Shown here: positions 1 to 11,146 of the stretch, piece by piece | How positions within the stretch are numbered: position 1 is the stretch's first letter | Layout: the number at the start of each line of letters is the position of its first letter | Assembly: GCA_964034945.1 (NCBI GenBank) | Contig: OZ035961.1 | Location: forward strand, 46,488,184 to 46,552,183 | Direction of reading: 5' to 3' | Source: Chrysopilus asiliformis | Taxonomy: Eukaryota > Arthropoda > Insecta > Diptera > Rhagionidae | DNA length: 64,000 nt | Made by a program: the position numbers and the translations under genes | The notes under the pieces: model-generated | What the model saw: the letters and a program-made list of their open reading frames with translations, nothing else | What the model was told of the DNA's origin: nothing | Database searches by the model: none

Positions 1-581
1 ATCCAGAACGGGAAACGTAGCAGAGAAAGAACATCAGCAGCAGACAGATATCGGACTCAGCAGCAGAAAGTTCTAAATCAACGATAAAACAATAAGCAGA
101 AAAGCGATCAGAAGCAGCAACAGCAGATCAGAAAGTCAATTTTAATTTCAACTACGAAGAATCATCAGTTGAATCACTTTACAAGTCAAATAAAGTGCAA
201 AGCAACGAAAAATTGAAACGAAGAAGAAGCAGCAAAGCAGCCAACATAGAAAGCAGTTTGGAGGAATAGAATCAGCGAACAAGGGAAAACCGCACCAAGT
301 AAACAACAAATACGTGTAAGAAGTGTGCTAAGAACGAGATCACCATTGGAATCATCTTTCAAGTGTCGTTTGAAGGCGGAAAAGCAGCTTTAAAATTAGC
401 GTGGAAAATTTTCATCAACTGAAAGTCGAGATTGTCAAAGGTCAGGAGCGCTGCAACACATTGCATGTAAAAATTTTGGGAGGTAAGAAGTAGTATAGAG
501 AATTTAAAAAATTGTGTCTGGTAATTTAAGATTTCAAATTTTTAAATATCCGTGAAAATATATTGTTGTGAATTATTGTAA
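1..581 (+). other. 5' leader of an LTR retrotransposon (family N), cut by the window edge
   Basis: This stretch has no open frame and is rich in A and AGC/CAG triplets, as expected of a retroelement leader between the primer binding site and gag. A good splice donor, AG|GTAAGA, lies at 482/483. The string ATCATCTTTCAAGTG at 351-365 recurs in the leader near 63132, and the gag that follows is homologous to the one starting at 63444, so both ends of the window hold the same element family. The LTR and primer site would lie left of position 1. Confidence 0.6.
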
Positions 582-1310
582 ATGAATAAAAGATAAGAAG
601 AGAACATTCTGACCAAAGAAGAGTTGGATCGATATAAAACAATAGAAGTAGAATTAGAACACGCAAAAAATCAAAAAGAACAGTTTAGACAAGTGATAAA
701 TAGACTTAAAGAAGATTTCGGTTACATTCAGGAAATATTATTAGGGGAATTAAAATTACTACTTAATAGTGAACAGGTGATAATTTTAGAACAATTAGTA
801 AAGGAAAATCCAGACAGGATATCGGCAAGTAGGATCACGGTAACATACATTGAAAAAAACATTGAAAACATACATTGAAAACATACATTGAAATCCAGAC
901 ATATATTGAAAAAGTGAAAGAAAAGAATATTGAGTTCGAGGACGAGATAAGAAAATTAAAAACTAAAGAAGCTACGTTAGAGGATAGGATTCAGGATCAT
1001 AAGGAATATTTAAAAGAGGCTGAAAGCACAAACGAGGAATTACTAGCCCAAATAAATAGGATAAATCATATAGTGAGAACCTGCTCAAATAACGAGCAAA
1101 GTAGTTTAGCGAAAAGTGTTAGCTAAGTTAGAAAAATCGCAAGTAGTGCAGGGTCTAGTAGTATTTTTGAGGAATTAACAAAAGCAAACAAACTTTCGGT
1201 ACTTACTTTGCCTATGCAGTATACCGATACTAGGATTATCCATCCTGCAAAATATGTAATGGGATTTTATATGACAGAGTCCATTCCCTCTCAATTTTCG
1301 CGTCAGCATT
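582..1310 (+). pseudogene. gag: Broken gag of family N LTR retrotransposon
   Basis: The frame starts with ATG at 582, meets a stop after four codons and then stays open to 878. It continues in another frame from 875 to 1126, and recognisable sequence extends to about 1310. The protein is Glu/Lys-rich and predicted coiled coil. It aligns by eye with the intact gag at 63444: TKEEL/TKEEV start, GYIQEILLGELK versus GYFQELLLSELK, ENPDRIS versus ENPHEVS, and SSIFE near the end. There is at least one early stop and one frameshift, so it is a relic. A Helitron fragment follows. Confidence 0.65.
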
Positions 1311-1438
1311 TTACTTTCATTTTATAGAATATTATTAATTTTATAGAAAAAAAATCAGATTGATGAATTCTAAATTTGATTATTGAGCGCGTGTTGCTTA
1401 CACCTGCATTTTACAAAATTCCAATATTTTTTAATGGG

Positions 1439-2749
1439 TCAGCATATTAAGTTTGCAAATATGGGAAGTCCTAACAGAGTCGTAGCAGCTTCCAGTGCTC
1501 CACATTCTCGATGGGTCAAACTTTGTAGAGCGGCAGACCACAACCGAGTAGCAAGAGATTTGGAGGAATCTATCCCTTTCAACGCGTTATCCAAATGGCT
1601 TTTCTCTCCAGCCTTAGTTTGGTATTTTGTGATATAATGCGCCGCAGTCATAGATTTTTCTCCAACATATTGTATATCCATGTTGCCCTCCCAGACTGAC
1701 AATATTATTGGATTAAAATCATTGATACTCTCCTCTGCCTTTGATCTGGGTAGATCGTACAATCTACAATTTTTCTTGTTTGATTTCCGACCAGCTGTAG
1801 CGGTTACAATGTCTCGTAGAATCAAATTTTCCGTAACTTTTCGAGGAAAATTAAATCTGCAAACTTTGTAAAAACCTTTCTTGGAGTGTTTCGCTCTCAA
1901 ACAATATCCGTTGTGCGTGTGTTTTTGGTGTGTAGATACACGGTCGCAAAGCGTGGGTGAAATGTTTTTGTCCGGAATTCTGCAAGTGCAATATTTCAAT
2001 ATGAATTGCGATACCTCCTCGTTGGTTGCGATACCTAATACAGGCGCATTTTCGACCCACAGCAAGATATGCCAGTGCGGGGCACCTCGAGTTTGGTACT
2101 CTTCACGCCAACCCCAATGAATAACTTTACCCAACGGAGCATCTTCAGAACATATGAAAGTAAGCATGGCTTGAAATTTATGTCTGAAAAATCGTACAGC
2201 TGAAACTGGATCACTGCAAGGCAACTCCCCAGATAATATTTTGTCGAAATCAGGTGCATTTACCTTACGACTGTAATCGTGCAAGTCCCCCCATAACCAA
2301 TCCGCAGGACTGATGGTCAGAAACCAGGTTGCTGGGCCATAATGTGCAAGCATGCACTGCAGATCATTTCGTGGTTTTTTCAAAAACTCTTTGGTGTTAC
2401 GAATACTTGCAAATATTGTGTTTATACATGCCTGAATTTCTCGTTCTTTCGATAATTGCAAAACATTTTTAACCGTATACTTCCTATGTGGATCAGATAC
2501 GTTGAGCGCGTGATAAATACCAAACTTTATTTGCCGAATAGTTGTATCATTTAACAAATAAAAAAGGTATTGTACGTTGCGCCGAAATTGTGAATGTTTT
2601 GACATAATTCTGACTTTAATATATTCATGATCGATAAGGCGCACGGGCCGAACTGCATGTTGTCCGTTTCTCCCGCAAGAATCACCCCGATTATGATTGT
2701 CGTGTCGAAAGCTAAACGTTCCGAAGTTCCGTTGTCGTGTCGATAGCAT
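1439..2749 (-). pseudogene. Helentron/Helitron-type Rep protein fragment
   Basis: A 436-residue minus-strand frame carries the rolling-circle Rep nuclease region of Helitron-like elements. Visible marks are the GPATWFLTISPADW segment and the metal-binding HUH-type motif in RGAPHWHILLW, followed by a Cys/His-bearing stretch, YITKYQTKAGEK and RECGALEAATTLLGLP. The SPADW wording is closer to the Helentron/Helitron2 branch than to canonical Helitrons. The tyrosine region and helicase are missing, so the element is truncated at its 3' end near 1439. Long plus-strand frames here are shadows. Confidence 0.8.
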
Positions 2750-3088
2750 TTTGGTATTATGTAGGAGACTCGAGACGACTAAAAAGCATTGCCATGTTAT
2801 CCTAGTTGAAAAGTGTGTTTAAAGTGATCCTTTTTATGTCACTCATATAAAATAGTTGTCAATTTGTGTTTTCAAAAATTTAATTTCAAACCGATTTTTT
2901 TTTAATTGTGGAAAAATGAATTCGTTTGACTTGTTTTTTGCGAATGATGATGGAGAAGAACAAATTGATATGCTGCAACGAAGAAAAGAGCTTCATGATA
3001 ACTCTAACCCTCTGGAACTGGACAATAAAACGTATGTTATTATTTAGCTACATCTAATATCAGAGAATACGAAGACTTATTGGAACTA

Positions 3089-4020
3089 AAGGGTGGTTAA
3101 ATTTTAAGGGCCGATGTTGAATGTGAACCACACCTAAACGTCAAGTTTTTTTCTGCATTTCATTTGACATTTCTCAATTTCAGACTAACTCAATTTGAAC
3201 CATGGAAAGATACACAATCGAATGGCCGCCGCGACCTCGGCGGCACACCTCCATCCGATGGTCCAAATTTTCGATGACGCTGAGGCATAATTGAGGTTCT
3301 ATGCCGTTAATGTGCCGAATTATCTCATCCTTTAGCTCTTGAATTGTTGCTGGCTTATCGACGTACACCTTTTCTTTCAAATAACCCCAAAGAAAGAAGT
3401 CCAACGGTGTCAAATCACATGATCTTGGCGGCCAATTGACATCGCCACCACGTGAGATAACACGGCCATTAAATTTGTCGCGCAAAAGAGCGATTGTTTC
3501 GGTAGCTGTGTGGCAAGTGGCACCGTCCTGTTGAAACCACATATCGTCCACATCCATATCTTCCAATTCGGGCCATAACAAGTTCGTTATCATCTCACGA
3601 TAGCGAACACCATTCACAGTAACTGCCTGACCGGCCTCATTTTGGAAAAAATACACCCCGATGATGCCGCCAGCCCATAAACCGCACCAAACAGTCACTC
3701 TTTGTGGGTGCATTGGTTTTTCGATAATCACTCTTGAATTATCATTCGCCCAAATGCGGCTGTTCTGCTTATTGACGAATCCACTGAGGTGAAAATGTGC
3801 CTCATCACTGAAGATGATTTTCTTCGAAAATTGATCATCCACTGTTGCCATTTCTTGCCACCATTCTGACCATTGACGACGCGTTGCTCGATTGTGTATC
3901 TTTCCATGGTTCAAATTGAGTTAGTCTGAAATTGAGAAATGTCAAATGAAATGCAGAAAAAAACTTGACGTTTAGGTGTGGTTCGCATTCAACATCGGCC
4001 CTTAAAATTTAACCACCCTT
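3089..4020 (-). mobile_element. Mariner-like element, 932 bp, 133-bp inverted repeats
   Basis: Termini AAGGGTGGTTAAATTTTAAG and its inverse are flanked by TA at 3087-3088 and 4021-4022. The inverted arms run 3089-3221 and 3888-4020 with one mismatch seen (T/C in the TTGAATG[T/C]GAACC segment). The arms are unusually long because the right arm is an inverted copy of the left end including the last transposase codons. It replaces the original 5' end and the DNA-binding domain. Confidence 0.9.
3180..3914 (-). pseudogene. Truncated mariner-like transposase (catalytic half)
   Basis: The 244-residue frame has the DDE core of a Tc1/mariner-superfamily transposase: IFSDEAHF (first Asp), WFQQDGATCHTA (second Asp) and WPPRSCDLTPLDFFLWGYLK (third Asp, 36 residues after the second). 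The helix-turn-helix N-terminal half is missing, and the apparent start lies inside the inverted repeat. The C-terminal end also overlaps the other repeat. The protein could not bind its ends by itself, so this is a non-autonomous copy. Confidence 0.85.
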
Positions 4021-4308
4021 TAGATGACGGAACTCTTGGTTTTCCAAACAACGCACATTTGACCGATCTTGAACCAAATGAAGAAGCAAGAATAATTAGA
4101 GACAGAATTGCTCATTCCCTACAATAAAAAAAATCGTGTTTTTTTTTTTTTGAATAAATACAGTCTTTTAATTCTCCCTAAAATCTATGAATAAATAGTT
4201 AAAAAATACAAAATTTACGAATATTTAAGTTTCTTATGTTTTCGACATGTTTTTAAGTCAACTCATCAGCTGTCGTTACCTAAAAAGCTGACGACAGAAA
4301 TCATCGCA

Positions 4309-4684
4309 TTGAAACGAAAAATGTCGTATTCAAACGCGATTGTCGTTTCTCGTGTCGTGAAATCAGTCCTAGCAGACCCCATCATCTATTGGAGGCAAAG
4401 GACCACTAGAAGAATAGCAGAAAGGGAAATCAAAGAAGCAGCCAGGAGACAGAAAGGAACCAAGATGGATCAGGCCATAGACCATATGTTTACATCAGCG
4501 GAAGACTTCCTGAAAACCAACAGAAACATCATCATGGTGGAAGCAGACAAGGCCAACCAGACTTGCATAATCACAAACAAACTTATGCATACCAAAATGG
4601 AACAATACATTAAACAAAAAATGGAAGAAGGCATCCTTAGCAAAGCTACCAAAGAAACGGCAGAAAAGGTGATAAGGATGCGCA
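4309..4684 (+). pseudogene. Penelope-like element, N-terminal part of the polyprotein
   Basis: The frame contains ADKANQTCIITNKLMHTKMEQ, the counterpart of the conserved ADKG..TVV segment just ahead of the reverse transcriptase in Penelope-like elements. It stops at 4695. The palm region resumes in a different frame at about 4685 (codons DICEMYTNIP, holding the motif A Asp). The fingers region normally found between is missing, so a deletion of roughly 100-150 codons with a frame change separates the two parts. Confidence 0.6.
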
Positions 4685-5596
4685 GACATATGTGAAATGT
4701 ATACCAATATTCCACTACGACAAGCCAGGGACATCATTAAAAAGAAGTTCGCGGAACACATCATAGACAAAACGCAGATGACATGGAATGATGTCAACAA
4801 TATCATGATATACATGACCCAAGCGGCAGCCTTCATTAAGGTAGACACAGAAAGAGGGGAAGAGATATACAAACAACAAAAAGGACTAAGAATGGGCCAC
4901 AAAATCTCGGGCATGATAGCCAAAATATACGTTCAGCAAAAAACGGAGGAATGGGTACAACAGGAAGGAGCCGTACTATGGGCCAAACTATATGTAGACG
5001 ATATTATATATGTCACAACAGAAGGCGCAGAAACCAACGCACTAAAGGACCTAGAAGACAGGCTAGGAATCCCTATTAAAAAGGGAGAAAAGGATGGCAA
5101 AGGGAAAATCACTTTCCTCAACATGAAGATAGGAAAAGAAAAAAACGGAACAATAGGGACGGAATATTGGAAACCCGAATATAAATCCAATAGAACCATA
5201 AATTGGAGATCAGGACATCCCAAGACCACCAAAATAAATATCATGGTGGAAGAACTAAGAAGGATTCACGACCTTACTACAGGGGAGGGAAGAAACAACA
5301 TAGGCAGGCACGTTGAGAGAACCAGCAACAAGTACATCAACAACGGTTATCCGGTGGGATTAGTTAGGAGGCATGCTATGCTTACAAGCAAATTCTACAA
5401 CAAAAAAGATAGGGGAGCAGGAGATGACCTCAACAAAGGAAGGCACAAAAGAAGATGGGACAAAATCCCAGTAGTGATATACAACTACAACCACAAACTA
5501 ACCAAAAAAATCAGAAAAATAGCAAAAAATAGACTGGGGATAAAAAATATAGGGTACAAAAACAGCAGGAAAGGTAAAGGGGAAAAGAAGAAGTAG
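4685..5596 (+). pseudogene. Penelope-like reverse transcriptase, palm and thumb
   Basis: Key marks in order: MYTNIP (motif A, catalytic Asp just upstream), GLRMGHKISGMIAKIYV (motif B), AKLYVDDIIYV (motif C, catalytic DD), FLNMKIG (motif D region) and GHPKTTKINIMVEELRRIH, matching the post-RT HP..K segment of Penelope elements. The lysine-rich tail ends at 5596 with no visible GIY-YIG endonuclease, so the copy is endonuclease-less or truncated. Base use is extremely poor in T, like the 2.7 kb that follow. Confidence 0.75.
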
Positions 5597-8345
5597 ACAA
5601 GAAGACACAAAGCACAGAAAACAGCACACACAACCAAGCACAATAGAACCAAACAAAAAATCAAACACCACCGAAAAAACAAAACAAACACAGCCAGAAA
5701 AACCCACGTTTAAACCCAAGCAACTCAAGTAAAGGCAGAATACGACAGATTAAAACAGCAAAGAAGAATGCCATCACCTACAAACATTAATTTTTACAGA
5801 CATAACCCACAAGAAAACAAACAGCAAAAACACATATATGCAGGCAACAACCGAACAACTCCACAGGGCCCTGCAGCACGCGCAACCTAGGGCAAAAAAA
5901 CGGGAAATAAACCGTACAATCCAGACAAACAACGAGGACCCCGGATTACAAAAACGCAAAAATACGGCATACAGGACCCAACAAATACAGAGCAAACCCC
6001 ATCAACTATAAACCAATGTACACTATATAAAAAACAAAAAATAAAGACAAAACAAAGTAACAAAAAGCGCTTTTAAAAAAAACACCCATAACACATCCCC
6101 CTATTTCCCAAAAAACCCCCTAATCAATTAGCATAAAAACCCCCTGATCAAGTAGCATATCGCCCCAACCAGGTAAAAGCCAAAAAACCACCGAAATAAA
6201 CCGGCACATAACAAAGTAGGCCAATAAAAACAAACCCATTCTGCCCATAAAATAATATACCAAAAAAGCATCATAAAAATAAGACACACATTAAAAGGCC
6301 CATACGACTACACCGCCCAATAGGGGGGCGCACACATGCGCAGAGCCCAAACAAACCTTATCCCGCAAAATCCTCATACCAAGGGGCAACCGGACCCACA
6401 GTTCCACGGGCACACACGGCCAGTCGAACAACGCCACCCCCACAACATAATAAACCATAGATGCAATCCAGCATTTGTAACGCGGGCATAATACACACGT
6501 ATGCCCGTATCCCGCCAAGCGCAAAGTCCCATTGGAGAAAAGCAGCACCAAGCAAATAAAGAGGGAAACGGGATAACGTTCAAGGGCGCTATCGAACCTA
6601 AGGGATCTAGTCTGGGGGTGGGAAGGGAGAAAAGAACAAGAACACCCCTGCAGTATATCGTATACCATAACTGCCAAACAACCCCAATAATGAGGGACGA
6701 TAATATACATACCTTTATACTTAAAACCAGACAGGGAGGGAGAAAAGAAGAAGAAAAGGAAAACAGAAAAGAAAAACAAAAAGGAAATAGTAAAAAGAGG
6801 GCAGAAGAAGAGGAACAAGTATAACAACAAAAACAACCATCAAAGGGAACAGCCAGGTTTGGGATGCAGAGGCGGTAGGGCATGGAGTAGCAACAGGGAG
6901 TGGTAGGGAGGGTTAAAAAAAGGCCAAAAAAGGGGGGATGCCGAGGTTGGACAGCGGACGCGGACAAAAACACGGGCACGGAGGCAGAGGGGCTGGGCGG
7001 GAGAGGAGCAAAAATTGGGGACTGGTTGAAAAATTATGGGGTGGGCGGGGCAAAAGGCGGAAAGCAAATATATAGGGGGATTGGATCGCACTTGGAAGAA
7101 GGGAGGGGACTGGGAGAAAAACAGATATACAAATGTGCATGCATATATGCACGTGCATTGGAGCCCGGGCACACAACACGCCAAGGAAGCCAAGCATGGG
7201 CGAAGGGCACAACATGAAAGACCACAGGAACGGCGGCGTACATGGAAGGCGCGCAGGGGAGCAAAAAAGGCCGAGCAAATAGATACAAATTGACACAAAA
7301 GACCCAAGTAGTCAAAGAAACAAAGAATATCCAAACGGTAAAGAAGAACAACAACGAATAACGGGGCCTAAACACACACACGAAAAAAGCACAACCAGCT
7401 GACAAAGATAAAGGGCCAAAAAAAAAACACCGAGAACCAATAAATCAAAAATAATCAAAAATAGCCAAAACTATAAGGCCAAAACAAATGGCCAAGGGCC
7501 AAAAAAAGGGGGGACGACAGAAGCAAAACATAAAAAAGACAAAGACAGAAAGGGCAAATAAACATAATGCCCAAATAGCCACAAGCACAGCGAAAAACCA
7601 CACACCAACACACACCAACACAGGCATGCACAACGTAAAAGGAAAGGCACATGGACAGACCAGCCAGACGACATCGGAAGCTTGAAAGAGCAACACAGTG
7701 AAAGAGCAACACAGTGAGGTATAAAGTTACTTAGGAAATCGAAATACAGGCAGTGAATCAAATACAGTGCGTCACAGAATCAGGTGCAAACACGAAAGCA
7801 ATTTGTAGAGGACTTAGTAACATTTTTACAAAAAGAAAGACAATACAAAGCAGTCTCCAGACACACCAAGTGGGAGATCAGACGGCCACCAAGCACCAGA
7901 AAGGGAAGACTGGAAGCAAGGGAGGAAAAGACGTCCAAAAAACAAGGCCACAAAAGGTAAAGTACCTCAAATATCGTTTTTGTGAACCGTGTGAGTGTAA
8001 AAGCGAGGGTAGAAAAAAGGGGGAGGGACATCGAAAACTAGCGAAACACAGCAAATGGAGATATGGCGAGGAAAACATATCAGAAAGGGCGAAACCAAGG
8101 GAAACCCACCAATGAGACACGCATAATCGCAAAAACAAATGATGCGCATTAACAAAAAAATGGGGGTTGACAGCACAATACTTCAGGCAAATAGCGCAGC
8201 GCCAAGAATATGGGAAAACAAACAGGATATAGTGTAAAATAACCAAAAATATACAAATTCTCGAAATTTGTGCTTGGCATGCCAATACAATATACACAGT
8301 GGAAAGATACAGAATACAGCCGAACGGAATTGAAGGGGGACGGGA
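5597..8345 (+). other. T-depleted, A-rich 3' tract of the Penelope-like element (no gene seen)
   Basis: The plus strand is dominated by A with C or G, and T is rare over about 2.7 kb, continuing the bias of the upstream reverse transcriptase. Sub-blocks are AC-rich (5600-6300), then AG-rich (6500-7300), then mixed. A plus frame at 7753-8115 (120 residues, Lys-rich) has no recognised motif. The long minus-strand frames full of Phe, Leu and Cys are what a purine-rich complement always gives and are not genes. It may be the unconserved 3' region of the element. Confidence 0.45.
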
Positions 8346-9784
8346 GTGAGTATATATATGTGTAAGTGTGTGTACATATAGGGAACGGGAACGGGAGCCA
8401 CAGTGGCGAAGCCCACAACAACGGCCCAACCGCCGGGAGATGAATCTCCCCATAAACAAGGGTATTAAATATAACCTAAGCAAAGCCGTTTTTATGGCTA
8501 TGAGAGTTAACCACATGGGCTATTTTCATGGCCATGAATCACAGGGCATATATACACGCACATACCTGAAAAATGCCTGAAAAACATGAAAATCTCTGAA
8601 AAACTCGCAAATTCTTGATACGAATCTTCCACATAGTTGGATACTTACCTTTAAAGCACTCAACGTGCCCCCTTAACCAAACAAGGCTCTGATGAGACGA
8701 GTAGTACTCGATTCTTAGTGCTCGAGTTGCCCATCACAACTAAACTGACAAGCCAGTGAGTCGACCGATCGAGAACAGAACGAACGTGTGATAAAGTTAT
8801 ATTTTAAATATATCGTGTTTAATTTAGAGTTTTTCTGGGTCCGAAGAGATCATCCCCTACCATTCCTGACAGATCAGAAGCGGGATTTTCGGGACACGTC
8901 CAGAAACGTTTAGCGCGGGCAACGTCGAAGAAGTGCATCATTTTTTCTACTCCGATCAAATAAGTAGAAACGTGCCGAAACGGGGAAAAAATCGGAAATT
9001 TCCTTTGCCCTAACATAAATGCTTCGTTGCAGTGAAGATCGTCACGGGAAAAAAACGTTTTCCCAAAACGCGATTCATTTGTTTCTCCGTAGTAGCAAAC
9101 AAAACGTATTGAATCGCCGAAGGGTTTTCGTCGGAAAAATACGTTTTCCAAAAACCTGAAATTTTCGAATCGTCGAAGGTTTTTCTCGGAAAAATACGCT
9201 TTCCAAAAACCTGAAATTTCGTGTTTTAAGAACAAGAAAGAAACGCATCGATTTTTATTCTGCTGAAGTGAACAAACTCATCAAATCATTCGAAACGTTT
9301 TCCAAAAGCTTGATTTTTGTTCCACTGGAGTGAATTAAACTTCTCGAATTAATTAGAATCGTTTCAAGAAAAGACACGTTTTACAAAATTTGATTTTCTT
9401 GGATTTTGTACGGTGTGTGTGTAGTGTGTTAAAATTCGCATACACGAACTTTCGCCGAAATTCCGTTACGTCGTGTTAGTATTGTCTCATAGCACACGCA
9501 TTAAGAAAACGACACTATCATTAAACGATAAAATGTGTGGCTGTATTGTAGTTGTGTGCAGCAATTAAATTCGAAAAAAAAACCATTGACTTGACTATCG
9601 TAATTCGTCATTCGATTTCGGGAAAATAAAAGCAACATTTCCGTGTTGTCGTTTAATTGAAATATTTTTCAACTATTACGTTTCAATTTTTTTATCTTGT
9701 TCGTGCCGTAGACGTGGATATATTTCACAACGCCAGTAAAAAGGTTTGTCTCGTTAACGAAAAGACAATTAAAACAAATCTGCG
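8346..9784 (+). other. Non-coding block: end of T-poor tract, then probable LTR end and leader of gypsy D
   Basis: No gene is seen. A short GT/TA microsatellite-like run lies near 8350. From about 8600 base use becomes normal. Between 9050 and 9400 a motif close to GGAAAAATACGTTTTCCAAAAA recurs about five times with spacing of roughly 55-100 bases. A 138-residue minus frame at 8819-9235 arises from that repeat and is not believed. The block precedes a gag relic, so it is probably its LTR end and leader; no LTR boundary was found. Confidence 0.35.
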
Positions 9785-10448
9785 AGGATGAAATTTGGAC
9801 ACTGATGGTTACAGGGCAGATTTAATAAAGCGATTGACTGATTATTTCGGTAAGAATGAAATTGAGTCAAATAACGAACAGGACGGTTGTGACAATCAAA
9901 ACTCAGATATGTGCGTGGCCATTACGTTGCTAACCGAGCTAATTTATCGAAAATTGTGATGAGTATGCAACAGTCAACTTCCTCTTCCATGCCGGAAATG
10001 TCGCGCCAATTCGCCACCAACAAGCACCGAAACACCTGTGATTACGTCCGTACGACAGGTGCCTGTTAGCTTTGCAGCTGAGGGACCTGTATCGCTGAGC
10101 AATCAACCTAGAGACATAATGGAAATTTTACTAGACTTCAACTTCGTCGAAGAAACATCTTTTTCTTCATAACAATTTATGCGACGTGTCGAGAACTTAT
10201 TAGGTATTTATAAATTTTATGAGCAACTATTATTATTTGCAGTCCAAGCCAAAATGAAAGGACCGGCAAAACTGTGGTTCGACGCTTCACAAGATGTCTT
10301 CGGTACGTGGGAAATGTTCAAAACCAGTTTTCTCCAAGATTTTCCGCCTCGTTCAAACGAAGCTGAGATTCACCTGAAACTTATGAAAAGTCATCGAGAC
10401 TCTGCAGAAGATCCAGAGAAGTATTATTTCTATCGAATGCGCGAGTAA
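9785..10448 (+). pseudogene. gag: Gypsy-type gag relic (element D)
   Basis: The best-preserved part is 10179-10448, which reads VQAKMKGPAKLWFD...GTWEMFKTSFLQDFP, the retrotransposon gag (capsid) signature seen also in elements M, F and E of this window. Upstream, 10090-10178 continues the same protein through one stop, and earlier sequence is Ser/Pro-rich and frameshifted. The gag stops exactly where the LTR of element A begins, so insertion of A cut it off. Confidence 0.65.
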
Positions 10449-10449
10449 C

Positions 10450-10836
10450 AGTTCCGTCACCCGATTCACCTACAAACACGCTAACAACTAGCAACATAGT
10501 TGCATCAAACCAAACGCTAACAACTAGCAACATAGTTGCATCAAACCAAAACATCTCTCACGACAACAATTGACAACATTACAATCAAATATCAGCAGTT
10601 CTAGGAACATCTCTCACGACAACAATTGACAACATTACAATCAAATATCAGCAGTTCTAGGAAAACCGTCTAGAAGATTTTTCTCATCAAAATTAAATTA
10701 ACACTTTAGACAAATAAATTCATTTTTTATATTCAGTTGTAAGTTGGCAATCAAACAATAAAGTTCATTTTTAAATCATCCGGTGTTTTAATTAGTTGTT
10801 TTTCTTTTGTTATCAACCCAAATAACAAACGTAACT
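10450..10836 (+). repeat. LTR of gypsy element A (17.6/297-like)
   Basis: The LTR begins AGTTCC and ends GTAACT directly at the primer site, giving AGTT...AACT ends. It carries two tandem duplications: a 36-bp unit twice (about 10472-10543) and a unit of about 56-63 bp twice (about 10544-10662). AATAAA signals lie at about 10713 and 10758. The same end pattern and leader wording occur in LTR B at 25461. Confidence 0.65.
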
Positions 10837-10853
10837 GGCGCAGTTGGTAGGAT
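10836..10853 (+). promoter_or_regulatory. Primer binding site of element A (tRNA-Ser type)
   Basis: TGGCGCAGTTGGTAGGAT follows the LTR directly. The TGGCGCAG core complements the 3' end of insect tRNA-Ser (CUGCGCCA), as in 17.6, 297 and ZAM. Confidence 0.7.
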
Positions 10854-11089
10854 AAAGTTGTCCAATTAATCGTTGAACCAGTGTAGTGTAACTTCGATTA
10901 AGTTTTTGTGTCGTGCTAAATAATTGTTCGAGGGTACACCGAAAACTTAAATTAGCAATATCGATAGGACATCGATATAAAGTGACAAAAAAAAGTGACA
11001 ACTGGAGCACAACATTATAGTTGGCGAGTTTCAACTCATTAGCTCATCGAGAACCTGCAAAAGAACCTGGAAGGGATCTTAGAATAACA

Positions 11090-11118
11090 ATGCTGTTTGC
11101 TGCTGCTACCTTATGCAT
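11090..11118 (+). other. Candidate env leader exon of element A
   Basis: An ATG followed by eight further codons of small and hydrophobic residues, then two bases, ends at the splice donor GTAAGT (11119). It lies in the leader before gag and cannot be part of gag. The same arrangement and codon phase are found at 26081, 39563 and 63262. It would provide the start of a spliced Env signal peptide; the env gene of this copy is gone. Confidence 0.55.
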
Positions 11119-11146
11119 GTAAGTCGAATTCCATTTCATATTTTCC

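Larger units (their letters stand above)
2916..4127 (+). pseudogene. Harbinger/PIF-like transposase remnant split by a mariner
   Basis: An N-terminal piece (2916-3047: acidic start, then RRKELHDNSNPLELDNK, like the N-termini of PIF/Harbinger transposases) and a C-terminal piece (4023-4127, ending NEEARIIRDRIAHSLQ then stop) flank the mariner at 3089-4020. The DDE nuclease core is absent, so this was already an internally deleted copy before the mariner inserted at a TA. Family assignment rests on short end segments and is tentative. Confidence 0.45.

Noticed and set aside
1383..2120. Plus-strand frames within the Helentron fragment
   Set aside because: Shadows of the minus-strand Rep, which has conserved motifs.
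7753..8115. 120-residue Lys-rich frame as a gene
   Set aside because: Base bias of the tract alone explains the openness; no motif, start context or homologous frame was seen.
5485..8516. Many long minus-strand frames rich in Phe, Leu, Cys and Ser
   Set aside because: They are the complement of a T-poor plus strand, which rarely contains minus stops; they overlap each other in all frames and show no domains.
8690..8745. Possible hammerhead ribozyme after the Penelope-like tract (CTGATGAGACGAG...CTCGATTC)
   Set aside because: The CTGATGA box and a stem are present, but the required GAAA after stem II reads ATTC, and no paired stem I/III with a cleavage NUH was found.
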